NCBI RefSeq assembly: GCF_036227105.1 | Contig: NZ_CP109434.1 | Coordinates: 749,001-813,000 of the forward strand | Direction: 5' to 3' | DNA from: Amycolatopsis sp. NBC_01488 | GTDB taxonomy: Bacteria; Actinomycetota; Actinomycetes; Mycobacteriales; Pseudonocardiaceae | Length of the DNA stretch: 64,000 nucleotides | Part shown: positions 9,796-20,331 of the stretch, piece by piece | Layout: each line of letters starts with the position of its first letter | How positions within the stretch are numbered: position 1 is the stretch's first letter | Position numbers and translations under genes: made by a program | The notes under the pieces: generated by a model | The model's input: only the letters and a program-made list of their open reading frames with translations | What the model was told of the DNA's origin: nothing | Databases searched by the model: none

Positions 9796-10079
9796 CCGTA
9801 GCCGATCCTCAGGAGATCACAGACCTCGCTATGACCGCCGTCATTCCCGCTCAACTTTGTTGTCACGACAGGCATTCCATTGGCCTTCGAGGACCAAATG
9901 AGCGCGGACACCAAGCTCGCGCCCGATCTGGCTCATGTGCTCTGGTGGTGCCAGCGTCACGACAGTCCAAATCTCGCGACCGCATCTGCGCTCAGAGCCA
10001 CGCCTACGACAGCGACGGCTCGGCTTGACCAAGACCCAGCACGTCGGCCGCAAAGCACGTTCGGGCGGGCTGTCTTGAG

Positions 10080-10373
10080 TCAGGAGGAGGGTCGGTCGAG
10101 TGCCTCGTTGACACGCCGTTCGCGTTCGAGATCGGCCTCTGTCGGGGCGAGTCGGAAGCAGGAAAGGCGGACGCGTGCAAGCGCGCTACGGCGGGGACGA
10201 AGCCGCCAGTTGGCGAGCGCCGGGGTGTCGACGATGCACTCGAACGCTGCATCCGGCTGCTGGATGTGCCGGATTAACGCTTCCCATACGATGCCCGCCG
10301 TCGTCGGAGCAGACAGGTCAGAGAACCCGCCGAGGTCGACGAGCGTGTCGACAACACCCGTCGCGTAGGCCAT
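10080..10373 (-). CDS. Small hypothetical protein
   Basis: 97 residues starting MAYATGVVDTLVDLGGFSDL at ATG 10373, with an AAAGAGG stretch just upstream. The N-terminal half is plausible helical protein (TAGIVWEALIRHIQQPDAAF) and the C terminus is Arg/Glu-rich. A second ATG with a better SD (GAAGGAGATCTCA) lies about 20 bases upstream in another frame, so a small frameshift or leader peptide is possible. No family is recognised. Confidence 0.45.
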   Translation of the reverse strand: MAYATGVVDTLVDLGGFSDLSAPTTAGIVWEALIRHIQQPDAAFECIVDTPALANWRLRPRRSALARVRLSCFRLAPTEADLERERRVNEALDRPSS

Positions 10374-10830
10374 GCCCTCTTTCCCGCTTTCATTGAGATC
10401 TCCTTCGTCAAGTCCACGCATCGCCCATGAAAGGCAAGCCCGGCAAGGGTCACGGCGGCGGGCATGTGAGGCCATGATATCGGCTCGTCGGGGCACGTGA
10501 GCCGCCGGTGGTAGCGGAGGCAGACGCCTGTAGTGGACGCCCAGCAAGAGCCTATCTGGCCCTCACACAAAATACGCCTTCAGAGTCAAAGCTGGCAGAG
10601 CGGAGCAGTGTGCCGTGGCACCGCCATCGAGCCGACGCATTCGCGCCCACCCGCACGGTGACCGCTTGACGCGCCGAAGAAGCCAGACCCACAACGCATC
10701 AGCGCGGCGTCTCACCCTCGCCAACCCCGCTGCGCCGGCCGATAGACCTGGAACCGCCCCAACAGGGCCCAGCGGCCCAGCGTGAACGCTGACGCTGCCG
10801 GGTCAGGTCAGGCTGGATGACGGCGCACCA
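10374..10830. other. No gene seen
   Basis: A 457-bp gap with no frame of convincing composition and no repeats; it sits downstream of the methyltransferase and upstream of a small hypothetical gene. Confidence 0.45.
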
Positions 10831-11652
10831 TCACGCGCTCGGGTCTGTCTCCCAGATCGACACGTGTTTAGTGCTTTCAGCAGTGAGCTCCGAGCGGTCC
10901 CAGTCCGCCCAGCGGTACTTCAGGCTCATCCCGGCGATGCGCGCCATGAGGTCCATCTCGGCTGGCCAGGCATACCGGAAGGGAATTCGACGGAACCGCC
11001 CCGTCCCGTCCGCTGACACGGTGACGTGATTCGACGTGAACTGCTGCGTGACGACGTCATACTGGTCGAACCCGACATAGCCGCCGCCGTCGGCGCTGGG
11101 CGCCACCGCGAACGGGACGGCGTCCTGCCCGGGCGGTAGGCGACGCAGGTCCGGCAGGCCTACCTCGACGAGGAACAGCCCGCCCGGCCGCAGATGTGCG
11201 GCCGCATTGCGGAAGACGTCGACCTGACTATCCTGTGTGGTCACGTTGCTGATCGTGTTGAACACCAGATAGACCATCGAGAACTGACCCATCACCCGCG
11301 TCGTCGTCATATCGCCGATCGTGACCTCGACCGCGTCGCCGCCCGGCTTGCCCGCGATCCGCGCCGCCATCGCCCGGCTCAGCTCGATCCCGCTCACCAG
11401 CACACCGCGAGCGGCCAGCGGCGCGGCAATCCGCCCGGTCCCGACGGCGAACTCAAGTACCGGGCCGTCGGCCAGGTCTTCGAGAACGTCCACTGCGGGC
11501 GTCACCACCCCAGGCGCGTTCGCACCGCCCGGAGAGTCGTAGCTCGCAGCCACGCTCTCGGGGAACCAGCCGTCCGCCGGGTCATCTCCCGCCTTCGTCT
11601 CACCGATCACGATCGCCGACGCTACGCCCACGACCGTGCGCCCACACACCAT
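10831..11652 (-). CDS. Class I SAM-dependent methyltransferase
   Basis: 273 codons. The SAM-binding glycine loop appears as GPVLEFAVGTGRIAAPLAAR (about residues 63-82). It is followed by the acidic strand end SGIELS and the second motif VTIGDMTTTRVMGQFSMVYL, then HLRPGGLFLVEVGLP, the usual post-IV motif. It belongs to the broad small-molecule/unknown-substrate methyltransferase group. The N-terminal 18 residues are weak and a GTG start at about 11601 (VIGETKAGDDPADGWF) is equally likely. No operon partner points to the substrate. Confidence 0.85.
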   Translation of the reverse strand: MVCGRTVVGVASAIVIGETKAGDDPADGWFPESVAASYDSPGGANAPGVVTPAVDVLEDLADGPVLEFAVGTGRIAAPLAARGVLVSGIELSRAMAARIAGKPGGDAVEVTIGDMTTTRVMGQFSMVYLVFNTISNVTTQDSQVDVFRNAAAHLRPGGLFLVEVGLPDLRRLPPGQDAVPFAVAPSADGGGYVGFDQYDVVTQQFTSNHVTVSADGTGRFRRIPFRYAWPAEMDLMARIAGMSLKYRWADWDRSELTAESTKHVSIWETDPSA

Positions 11653-11920
11653 TTTCGACGCCCGTTAAGGCCACGACACCCGGTCGCTCGGCATCGCCCC
11701 GATCACGAGGTCGACACCAGCAACATCCAGACCACCGAGCAGGCGATCGAACCAGCCTCACACGCGAGCACGTTCATCCGTCTACGGCTGCGCGCCTTGA
11801 TCAGTACGCCGACAGATGGCTCTACACGTTGACTTGACAGGGAACATCATCCAGACCGGCGCCCAGTCCTACTGCCTAGCCCACGCGGGAGTCCAAGACA
11901 CCAGCAACGCCGCGGCCCGA

Positions 11921-12139
11921 CTACGAGTCGACCTGGCCGCCAACTCCAGCAGCCGACCGCGCGGACGAGATCAGCTGGGTCAGCACATCCTCATCGATGG
12001 TCTCCGAGTATCCGCACCACAAGCAGCACCAACTGTCGCCTTCCCGACCCACCCCGGCCAAACACCGCGGACAGGTCGGAATGAACCCCGCCCACCACAC
12101 CTTGCCTGCCTCGACCGATCGCGACGTCATGGCGATCAT
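11921..12139 (-). CDS. Small zinc-ribbon-like protein
   Basis: 72 residues from ATG 12139 (MIAMTSRSVEAG) or ATG 12130. Two CxxC-type knuckles are visible, CPRC in GFIPTCPRCLAGVG and CLWC in SWCCLWCGYSETIDED, spaced as in a rubredoxin/zinc-ribbon fold. The C terminus is helical. It could bind nucleic acid or protein; no named family is recognised. It is an isolated gene. Confidence 0.45.
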   Translation of the reverse strand: MIAMTSRSVEAGKVWWAGFIPTCPRCLAGVGREGDSWCCLWCGYSETIDEDVLTQLISSARSAAGVGGQVDS

Positions 12140-12502
12140 CCTAGCGGTCGGCATGCCCGCGAAAACTCCGCAAGAACGTCCATCGGCCGCGGCCCACCTC
12201 AGAGGACGACGGCGGACAGTACTCGCCGACATTGATCACGAAGTTGAGCGTCAAATGCGGTCAGATAAGGCGAACATCTGCGGTCCGTTCCCACTGGCTA
12301 CAACCACACCTGGCACACCGCGGTGGAGAGGGTTCCGACAAAAGTGCGCTGGCGGTGGACGGTACCGTCACTGTGGCAGCGTTCCAGCCCTGGCCGTCCG
12401 CCCGCGGCCTACGGCATGCCGGAAATGAACGAGGCTTCGACGCGTAACGCCGCATGTCTGCCCGCCGCACGACCCGGTGTTTGACGTGCCGCCACCACGC
12501 GT
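12140..12502. other. No gene seen
   Basis: 363 bp between two leftward small genes. No frame is supported and no repeat, terminator or promoter could be defined. Confidence 0.4.
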
Positions 12503-13126
12503 TCAGGCGAGCTTGCGTACGAGTTCGCGCAGCCAGTCGCCGTATGCGCCGCTGGCATGCACGAGCTCGGGTACGAGGTACGTGGACGTTCCGGCCGAGC
12601 GGATCTGCTGATCCAGGACCGGCAGCACGATGATCCGCAACGAGAACGGCGCGGCCTTGTGACCGATCTCAGCTTCCACTGCCCGGACGACCGCGCCTTC
12701 TCGCCCCGCCCCTTGGGCACGTGCTGCCCGGAATGCCCTTATTCCGGCCCGCTTGCGAGTCGAATGCCACGCGTTGGCCGCGCCCCACCGTGTGCTGACC
12801 ACGTGCCGAAGCGCCGGATAGCCGTCAAGGCCTTCGAAATCCGGTGGGCTGAACCTGTTCAGGTCAGCCATGTCCAACGGTTTCGGGGGCCCACTGAGCG
12901 ACGGCGGGGCGAGCAATGCCCGCCACCACCACAGCCACCCTTCGACCAACTCGCCACCCGAAGGCAAGGACGGCTCGGGCACAGGGTCCACGTCCGGTGG
13001 GCCAGTCACCAGTCCGTCCGCTGGCACGTCGATCCGTTCCGCAGCCCGGAACCACAATGCCCACTCCAGCTGGTGATCCCACTGGTCGATGCTGATCGAC
13101 CACGATGCCGTTCCAGCAGAGCGCAC
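12503..13126 (-). CDS. Hypothetical protein, Trp-rich N-terminal half
   Basis: 207 residues from GTG 13126, chosen because a perfect SD (GGAGGAGG) lies just upstream; an upstream GTG at 13192 would add 22 residues. The N-terminal half is unusually Trp-rich (ISIDQWDHQLEWALWFRAAE, ELVEGWLWWWRALL). The C-terminal half has a helical ExxxxxAPFSLRIIVLPVL segment. No catalytic motif is seen. It is divergent from the large propeller-protein gene. Function unknown. Confidence 0.6.
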   Translation of the reverse strand: MRSAGTASWSISIDQWDHQLEWALWFRAAERIDVPADGLVTGPPDVDPVPEPSLPSGGELVEGWLWWWRALLAPPSLSGPPKPLDMADLNRFSPPDFEGLDGYPALRHVVSTRWGAANAWHSTRKRAGIRAFRAARAQGAGREGAVVRAVEAEIGHKAAPFSLRIIVLPVLDQQIRSAGTSTYLVPELVHASGAYGDWLRELVRKLA

Positions 13127-13468
13127 GCATCCTCCTCCATCGAGCGGGCCGCGGCAACGAACGTACTCTTCTGCCGAATTGAGCGCGTGCACGTGGGCAG
13201 ATCGACATACTCTGCTCGTGTGATCGAGATCGGCTCGCGGGCGTGCACACTGCCAGCGCCTCCTTCCGTCGTCTGGGACTCCGCCAGTGGGGAACTACGG
13301 TGGACGTCCTTAGACTTTGGTCGCCCCGGAAGGACTCGACCCTACTTTCGACGCGGGCCGAATGGCCTAGCATGCCTGGGTTTCCCGTCGATCGTCCGAT
13401 GACATCAGGGTTTGGAGAGGGTTAACGTACCTTGCTGATCAGGGGACACCCGGGGCGAGGTGCGCTGT
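13127..13468. other. Divergent intergenic region, no gene seen
   Basis: This gap holds the starts of a leftward hypothetical gene and the rightward propeller protein. The SD for the right gene (GGGGCGAGG) is at 13452-13460. No clear promoter hexamers were recognised. Confidence 0.45.
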
Positions 13469-15835
13469 ATGTTCGGTTTCCGCCGGTTTTTGCGCCTGTT
13501 GGGCATAGTCGTCGTGGCCGTGGTCACCGCAGCGTTGTTGACCTCGGCGGCAGGGCACGTGATCGGGCTCGAGGGCGAGGATCACGACGCCGACAGCGGT
13601 CAGGTCGACGAGGACGAGGACGCCGGCGGTCCGCAGGCGCCGGCGGACTATCTCGACGACAAGTTCACGTCGTTCCAGACCGTCACCGACGATCAGGTGC
13701 GGCAGGCAGAGGCGCAGGCCGCGGCCTTGCCTGAGAACGGCAACGGCTGGCGTCTGGTCGGACCGTCCAACGTCGGCGGACGGATCAGTGGCCTCGTGGT
13801 CGACCCACGCCGTCCAGACACGATGTATGTCGCGGCAGCAGGCGGTGGCGTGTGGCGCAGCACGGACGCCGCCGCCACGTTCCAGCCCGCATGGCCGTCC
13901 GGCCTACCGCAGGCGATCGGCTCTTTGGAAATGGGACGGGACGGCACGTTGTGGGCCGGCACGGGCGAGGCGAATCCGTCCGGCGGCGGCCTGACGTTCT
14001 TCGGAAATGGTGTGTACCGGTCAACCGACGGCGGTCGTTCCTGGGATTCCTGGGGCCTGACCCGAAGCAGCTCGATCGGCAGGATCCTGGCCGACCCGGT
14101 GGATCCCCAGCGCGTGTACGCAGCCGCGACCGGCAACCTGTCCGGAACGGCTCAGCAGCGTGGCATCTACCGGCTGTCCGGCAACGGCCGGGATTGGCGG
14201 CTCGTGCTGCCGGCGCCGAACAAGACCACCGGTGGCGTGGACCTCGCGATGGACCCGGCCAACCACAACCGGATCTACGCCGTGCTGTGGGACCACCAGC
14301 GCAACAACGGCGCGCGCGTCTACGGCGGCGTCGGCTCCGGACTGTTCCGTTCGGACAACGGCGGCGACACGTGGACACGGCTGGAGAACGTGATCGGCAC
14401 CGCGTCGACCGACCAGGCCGGCACCGGGCTGCACAGCGATCCGAGCCTCGGTCGCATCGGCATCGCCGTCGCACCGAACGACCCGAACCGGGTCTACGTC
14501 ATCTCCGCCACGCAATACGGCCCGGACAAGGGTTTCTACGTGTCCAACGACGGCGGGAACTCGTTCACGCCGGGTGGGCACGCCGGCGGCAGCAGCGGTT
14601 ACGCCTGGTGGTTCGGAAAGATGTGGGTCGACCCGCAGCACGAGAACCACTTGTTCTCCGCGGACGTCAACCTGCGGGAGTCCAGCGACAGTGGCGCGAC
14701 CTGGCAGGTGTCCAACGGAGTCCACGCCGACCAGCACGCGATGCAGTGGGATCCGAACAAGACCGGCCGGGTCTACCTCGGCAACGACGGCGGCGTCTAC
14801 CGGTCGGACACCAACGGCGCGTCGGGCGACTGGATCCACGCCACGTACGAGCCGTTCAACCAGTCGTATCACCTCGCTGTGGCCCAGGACGATCCCACCC
14901 GGCTGGCCACTGGCCTGCAGGACAACGGAAGCGTCCGGACGTGGACACAGACGACCCCACCCGGTGACCTCACCCAGTGGAACGCCTACGGCGGCGGCGA
15001 CGGGCACGAGGTGCTGATCGACTACAGCGACCACAACGTCTACTACGAGTGTTCGCAGGTCGGTGTCTGTCATCGGCACGTGGACTCGGGCGGGAACTCG
15101 CAGTCGGTCAACTTCGGCACCCGGCACTCCGACCGGATCACCACGGACGCGCCGGTCGTGCTGGATCCCACCAACCCCAAGGTCGTCTACTTCGGGGGCA
15201 ACGTCCTGGACCGGTCGACCGACGGTGGCGTCACGTTCACCCAGATCAGCCCGCCCGGCGATTTCCTGACCGGTCCGGTGCCGCCGAACGAGAACGACCA
15301 GGGTCCGTTCTACGCCAACGAGTACGCGACGATCACGTGGATCGCGCCGGCGAAGACCGACCCGAACACGATCTACGTCGGCACCGATATCGGCCGGCTG
15401 TGGAAGACCACGGACCTCGGCGCGACGTGGACCGAGTTCACCGGCAAGGGACTGCCGACGCGGTGGGTCAACGCGATCGTCGTCGACCCCACTGACGCCA
15501 GGCACGCGTTCGTGGCGTTCTCCGGCTACCGCGAGGGCGATCTCGCCGCCAACATCTGGGAAACCACCGACGGCGGGAACTCGTGGGACAACATCAGCGG
15601 GCGACTTCCGAACGCGCCGGTTGAGATGATCACCTACGACCAACCACGGAAACGGCTCTACGCGGCCACCAACCTCGGTGTGTTCGTCAACCGTGACGGC
15701 CGGGGCAACTGGCGTCGCCTGGGCCGCAGCCTGCCGAACACCTCCATTTTGGACATCAAGATCACGGGTGACGGCCAGAACCTCTACGCCGCCACCTTCG
15801 GCCGCAGCGTCTGGTCGATCCGGATCGACGACTGA
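13469..15835 (+). CDS. Secreted Asp-box (BNR/sortilin-like) beta-propeller protein
   Basis: 788 residues from ATG 13469, eight bases after GCGAGG; GTG 13460 is an alternative. Residues about 6-28 are a signal anchor (FLRLLGIVVVAVVTAALLTS) followed by an acidic low-complexity linker. The rest is made of repeated Asp-boxes: STDGGRSWDSW, SDNGGDTWTRL, SNDGGNSFTPG, SSDSGATWQVS, STDGGVTFTQI, TTDLGATWTEF and TTDGGNSWDNI. That pattern predicts one or two seven- to ten-bladed propellers of the VPS10/sialidase-like superfamily. Proteins of this kind act outside the cell as glycan-binding or hydrolytic proteins; catalytic residues of a specific hydrolase could not be assigned. It appears monocistronic. 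Confidence 0.88.
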   Translation: MFGFRRFLRLLGIVVVAVVTAALLTSAAGHVIGLEGEDHDADSGQVDEDEDAGGPQAPADYLDDKFTSFQTVTDDQVRQAEAQAAALPENGNGWRLVGPSNVGGRISGLVVDPRRPDTMYVAAAGGGVWRSTDAAATFQPAWPSGLPQAIGSLEMGRDGTLWAGTGEANPSGGGLTFFGNGVYRSTDGGRSWDSWGLTRSSSIGRILADPVDPQRVYAAATGNLSGTAQQRGIYRLSGNGRDWRLVLPAPNKTTGGVDLAMDPANHNRIYAVLWDHQRNNGARVYGGVGSGLFRSDNGGDTWTRLENVIGTASTDQAGTGLHSDPSLGRIGIAVAPNDPNRVYVISATQYGPDKGFYVSNDGGNSFTPGGHAGGSSGYAWWFGKMWVDPQHENHLFSADVNLRESSDSGATWQVSNGVHADQHAMQWDPNKTGRVYLGNDGGVYRSDTNGASGDWIHATYEPFNQSYHLAVAQDDPTRLATGLQDNGSVRTWTQTTPPGDLTQWNAYGGGDGHEVLIDYSDHNVYYECSQVGVCHRHVDSGGNSQSVNFGTRHSDRITTDAPVVLDPTNPKVVYFGGNVLDRSTDGGVTFTQISPPGDFLTGPVPPNENDQGPFYANEYATITWIAPAKTDPNTIYVGTDIGRLWKTTDLGATWTEFTGKGLPTRWVNAIVVDPTDARHAFVAFSGYREGDLAANIWETTDGGNSWDNISGRLPNAPVEMITYDQPRKRLYAATNLGVFVNRDGRGNWRRLGRSLPNTSILDIKITGDGQNLYAATFGRSVWSIRIDD

Positions 15836-16108
15836 CGCTTCTCAGCGGCTACCTCACCAGCGCGATCGCCCTCGCCGAGGCCACGTCCGGACAGATATTG
15901 ACGTCCTGTCATGCCGACGAGCGGGCCCTACATCTCATGAGCTGGCGCTCGACACGCAGACCCACCGGGGCCGCCGGTCGAACAGCTCCCATAGGTCCTC
16001 ACCGCGCACACCACGCGACTGCCGGATCGGCACGGATGCTCAGCTCGTTGCACCAACATCCGCTGCCGACATCAAGTGGACAACCTGACGAAGAGGTGAC
16101 ATGAATTG

Positions 16109-17230
16109 TCAGAGGCGGTACGCAGCGCAGTCGGCGCGTAGCTGGTCGTACTCAGTGGTCTGCCGTCCTTCGACTGTCGGACGCGGGCCGAGTGCGTCGC
16201 ATCCCGGAGGCACTCGGTAGACGATCCGGTAGCGAATCAGGCGGATGGCGGTGTCCAGCCAGTCGGGCCAGTCCCGCCCGGCTATGCCGCATCCCAGAGC
16301 GAGGTCCAACCAGAGGGGCAGCACTTTCCCGCCGTCGAGGACGGGATAGAGGTAGGCATCGATGTTCTGGTACAGGTCGCGTTCGGCCTGTTCACCCCGC
16401 TCGGCGCGGTGCTGGAGCTCGGCCCTTTTCTGCGAGGCGGTGTCCAGGTCGTCCTGTGCCCGGCGCGCATCGGCCTTCACGTGAGGAAGCACTTGAGCGA
16501 GACGCGTTGCCTCCTTTCGGTTACCGGCCCACCGCTCCAATAGCTGGGCCAGCGCCCTTCTGCTCGTCGTCGGATCCACTGTGGTCAGTTGACGAGCGGC
16601 CGTGACGGCTTCGCACACATGGCGCTGATACGCGGCGTCCTCGTCGCGGTACTGCTTGATCCGGGCCGCCGGCTCCTGGGTGTCCGTCATGCGGCGCAAC
16701 TGGTGCGCTGCCTCCCTGCCCTCGGCCACCAGCCCGCCGAGTGCGGCCTGGCCGACCGCCCAATCGTCGATCTCGGCCCTCATTCCCGGCGCCTGAATCA
16801 TACTGATCTGCCGTTTCAGGACAACGCACTGGCGCTGTGCGCTTTCTGCATTCTTCGCGACCGAGGTCATCTCCTGCCGCAACACGGCGAAGTTCTTGTC
16901 CACAGAACTGCTTTGCTCGTCGAAGAGCTCCTTCCACGCCTTTCCCGTCTTGTCGAGCCTGGTGTCCACCTCCTGGATCCGCTCGCTGACCGCGGCGGCC
17001 AGTTTTCGCTGCGATTCGGCGACGAGCGCTCTGGTGCTGTTCAGCTCGACCCGCAGTTTTTCCGGTTCGAGCGCGACGACCTGGATCGCGTTCTCGAACA
17101 TGGCCACGACTTTGATGAAGGATTCCTTGATCGGGCCGGTGATCCTCGGGTCGGAGATGCGCTGGACGCCCAACGCCCATTCGTGCAGACGGCGCATCGT
17201 GCTCGTCAGCTCGTCGCGGCCATCAGACAC
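16109..17230 (-). CDS. Coiled-coil hypothetical protein
   Basis: 373 residues, largely helical. Residues about 45-150 form a long coiled coil (ALVAESQRKLAAAVSERIQE, NFAVLRQEMTSVAKNAESAQ), and a second one spans about 245-290 (RRAQDDLDTASQKRAELQHR). The C terminus is compact and aromatic (LPLWLDLALGCGIAGRDWPD). There is no signal peptide. Its ATG overlaps the stop of the upstream two-TM protein gene by eight bases, so the two are translationally coupled and may form a complex at the membrane. Function unknown. Confidence 0.7.
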   Translation of the reverse strand: MSDGRDELTSTMRRLHEWALGVQRISDPRITGPIKESFIKVVAMFENAIQVVALEPEKLRVELNSTRALVAESQRKLAAAVSERIQEVDTRLDKTGKAWKELFDEQSSSVDKNFAVLRQEMTSVAKNAESAQRQCVVLKRQISMIQAPGMRAEIDDWAVGQAALGGLVAEGREAAHQLRRMTDTQEPAARIKQYRDEDAAYQRHVCEAVTAARQLTTVDPTTSRRALAQLLERWAGNRKEATRLAQVLPHVKADARRAQDDLDTASQKRAELQHRAERGEQAERDLYQNIDAYLYPVLDGGKVLPLWLDLALGCGIAGRDWPDWLDTAIRLIRYRIVYRVPPGCDALGPRPTVEGRQTTEYDQLRADCAAYRL

Positions 17231-17573
17231 GTCGGCCTCCCACGGCCAGCAGGACGGCGCCGGACGTCACGGCCACCACCGTCATGACGAGCAACGCCGC
17301 GTTCCACCCACCGAAGACCGCCAACGCCAGGGACACCAGGCCGGCCACCAGACCGGCCCACCCGCCGAGCCGGCACAGCCGGGTGGCACTTGCCTTTGCC
17401 CGGCGCCGCTGCAGTTCTCGCAGCGCGTCATCGAGTTCGTCGGCGACCACGGCGAGGTGACCGAAGTCCTTGGACTCCTCGTCGATCGCGTCCCAGCGAC
17501 CGAGAGCCTGCCGAAGGTTTTCCTGCAGTATCCGAATTCTTTCGAAATCTTCATGGGTCTCGTTGAGCTGCAT
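17223..17573 (-). CDS. Two-TM membrane protein with helical cytoplasmic head
   Basis: 116 residues: an acidic/basic helical region (HEDFERIRILQENLRQALGR) followed by two adjacent transmembrane helices (residues about 70-86 and 91-110, GLVAGLVSLALAVFGGWN). It is the first gene of a two-gene unit and overlaps the coiled-coil gene by eight bases. It probably anchors that partner in the membrane. No family was recognised. Confidence 0.65.
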   Translation of the reverse strand: MQLNETHEDFERIRILQENLRQALGRWDAIDEESKDFGHLAVVADELDDALRELQRRRAKASATRLCRLGGWAGLVAGLVSLALAVFGGWNAALLVMTVVAVTSGAVLLAVGGRRV

Positions 17574-17679
17574 GTGGCGCCCCCGGCTCGTCCTTCAGGG
17601 TGAACATCGAAATGTACGCCCTGAAGGCGCGGCGCCGGTTTTTGTTGCTTCACCGATCCGCTGGTGCAACATTGGTGGC

Positions 17680-19232
17680 GTGACCCCACCGCGGCGAGGC
17701 AGGCCGAACACCGTCCCCGACGACATCGGAAAAGATCTCTTCGGCACCGTGTCCAACCGGAGCGCGGCGCGGTGGCTGTTGCGGTCGTGCCCGACGCACT
17801 CGCCCGATCCGGCTCTGTCGACGGTGCGCGGGTTCGCTACGGCCCTGAACGGACCCTCGCACCCGGGCACGGATGCGAGCACGATATCCCGCTGGGAGCG
17901 GTTGACCACGAGGATGCCGGCGGCGGCCGTCGCTCGCTACGAAAAACTGTGCAACCTGCCGGCAGGACAACTCGCGGCGGTCCTGACGAGTTTGGGCCAG
18001 CAACCGCACCGCGCCGCCTTCGACCACACGATGCCGGCCGTGCGATCCCGCATGGCGGACCTGCTCGACCGGTGTTTCGGGGCGGACGAATTGAGCGGCG
18101 TCGACTGGCTGGAGCTCATCGAGTTCCTGGTCACCTCCGAGAACCTGTTGCCGACGCGGCACTGGCACCTGCTGGCGACGCGGCTGCTCACCGAGATGTC
18201 CGTCTCAGTCGGCTGGCACTACCTGCACCGCCTGACCGCCCTCCACCGCCTCCACCGCCACCCGGAAGCCGGCCGCGTACTCGTGCCGGTGATCGCCGAG
18301 TTCATCACTTCCCGGTCCTGCCAGGTGATCGCCGATCCCCTGGCCCTTCTGGCGGCCAGTCCGCAACCATCGGCCCAGCCGGTGCTCATGCGGCTGCTCC
18401 GGCACCCGCCCGACGAGCACCACCTGCGCGCGGCGATGGTCGCCTGGTCGGTGCGCACCACCCCCACGTCGGACGACGTCGTGCGCCGCATCGCCGCCGC
18501 GGCCGCCGGGCACCTGCTCGACCCGGGACAGCCGCCCGCGGTGCGGCGAGCAGCGGCCGACCTCCTCGCCACCTGCCCCGCCGACCGGCTCGACACCGGC
18601 GTGCGCCATATCCGCCGGGGGCTGCGGGTGGACCAGGATCTTCGTGCCGTCCTCAATCACCGCGCCCTGATCACCCCCACGTCGAACGCGTCCGTGGTCA
18701 CCACACTCACCGAAGCCGTCCAGGACGCCGTCGACGACGGCTCAGCTCTCCCCGGTCTCGTCCACCAGGCGTTGTACAGCACGAACAGCGACGCGAAGGT
18801 CAACGCTGTCAACGCGCTCGGCGCGTCACCGTTCCGCGCGACGCTCGTGGCGGCAGCCTGCCGACACCTCGCGGAGCTGGACAGCACCGCCGGCCCGACG
18901 ACGTGGCGGCGCTGGCCGATCTCGTGGGCAGTCTCGGCGACGCCACGCATCGACAGTCCCTGGAGTCCGTGTTGACCACCCCGGCTCCCGGCGCTGTCGC
19001 CGCGGCCGCCGAGGGACTGGCACACCTACCCGGTCGTACCGACCCCGCCACCTGGCTGCGGGTCTTGGCGCTGCACCCGAGGCCAGACATCGTCAGAGCG
19101 GTCGCCTACGCGGCCGGTATGAACCAGGACCGCGCGACCCTCTGGACCCTGCGTGCCGACGCCAGAGTGAGCCAACGAGTGACGTGGTGGCTGCACCTGC
19201 CGGCTGCCGCCCAGCGCAGTGCGCGCCGATGA
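17680..19232 (+). pseudogene. HTH/HEAT-like regulator, frameshifted near 18890
   Basis: From GTG 17680 a frame runs about 400 codons (VTPPRRGRPNTVPDDIGKDL). It has an HTH-like segment TDASTISRWERLTTRMPAAA and a helical, HEAT-like body. At about 18885 (ELDSTA) the sensible protein continues in the neighbouring frame (RPDDVAALADLVGSLGDATH to WWLHLPAAAQRSARR, stop 19232). This is a minus-one/plus-two change with no homopolymer slip site, so mutation or sequence error is more likely than programmed shifting. Reconstituted length is about 517 residues. If intact it would be a DNA-binding regulator with a solenoid sensor region. Confidence 0.65.
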
Positions 19233-19412
19233 CGGCCCGCTACTGCCTCGCTTGCGCCCAGGGCATAAGTTTTCCGGCGAGCGCCCGGCTGAACGGGCGC
19301 ACCAGATTCTGCAGTAACCCGTCTCGTGGGCGACGTGGACCCGCCGACCTGCCCCTCCACATGAAGCTCGCCAGCGCACGCTCGTGCCGTTGAGCGGCGG
19401 CAGGGTGACTGG

Positions 19413-20190
19413 ATGCAACCGGAGGTGCGCCTGCGCCTTGCCTCGTCCTTCGGCGCCACGGCAAGCGCCTACGACCAGCACCGCCCGGACTACGCGTCGG
19501 CCGCGGTGCGCTGGGCGCTGGCGCCCGCACCAGGCCCGCGAATCCTGGACCTTGGAGCCGGCACCGGCGAGCTGACCAGCACACTGGTCGCGCTGGGCGC
19601 CGACGTCATCGCGGTCGAACCCGAACCAGCGATACTGACCGAGCTCCACCACGCGCTGCCGGATGTCCGAGCCCTGGCGGACAGTGCCGAGACGATTCCG
19701 CTGCCGGACGCATCCGTCGATGCCGTGCCAGCCGGAAACGCCGTGCACTGGTTCGACATGACCGTCGCAGCGCCCGAGATCTCCCGGGTACTCGCACCTC
19801 GTGGCGTCCTGGCCGGCCTCTGGAACGTCATGGACGACCGTGGCGACTGGGTCGGCGGACTCGATCGGGTTAGGGCAGCGCAGCCATCGGCCCCCGTGAC
19901 ACATTCAGCACCTGGCGTGCCGCGACGGCGGGCTTGTCCCTTCCGACCCCGGTCTGGGTGTCGGGTTCGGCTCTCCGGAGCAGGCCGAGTTCCCGCACGG
20001 GCAGCGTCGCACCGCCGACCCCCTCCTCGCGGCCATCGCCACCTGTGCGGGGGTACTGGTCATGCCGGACCAAGAGCGAGACGCCACGCTCGACCGGATC
20101 CGCGCTTTCCTCGCGAGCAGGCCCGAAACCTCCAACGGCGAATTCACCCTTCCGATGCTGACGGGTGTGCTGCGCGTCCAGCAGCTGTGA
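19413..20190 (+). pseudogene. SAM methyltransferase, at least two frameshifts
   Basis: Starts at ATG 19413 after GGGTGACTGG. The N-terminal half is a clear class I methyltransferase (FGATASAYDQHRPDYASAAV, then RILDLGAGTGELTSTLVALG, VIAVEPEPAILTEL and a GNAVHWFDM segment). After about 19872 the text shifts frame (GSAAIGPRDTFSTWRAATAG) and shifts again at about 19950 (GLGVGFGSPEQAEFPHGQRR). It ends with the expected C terminus (TSNGEFTLPMLTGVLRVQQL) at TGA 20188-20190. A protein of about 255 residues has thus been broken. It is the last chromosomal gene before the island. Confidence 0.75.
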
Positions 20191-20331
20191 AAGCGTCGAC
20201 GACCCGGCGCTGCGGCGAGCGATTCGCGGTTCGTCGTACACAACACTCATAGCGCTGACCGGTGACTGCCCGACGCGCGCTCATGCCGCGATGAGGTCAC
20301 CTGCCAAGGTGTACCGTCGGGGTCGATCGTG

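Noticed and set aside
14021..15643. Leftward 540-codon frame under the propeller gene
   Set aside because: It has no motif and lies exactly opposite the Asp-box repeats; shadow of the real gene.
17680..19232. Programmed ribosomal frameshift
   Set aside because: No slippery heptamer or homopolymer is seen near 18885, so mutation or sequencing error is the simpler reading.
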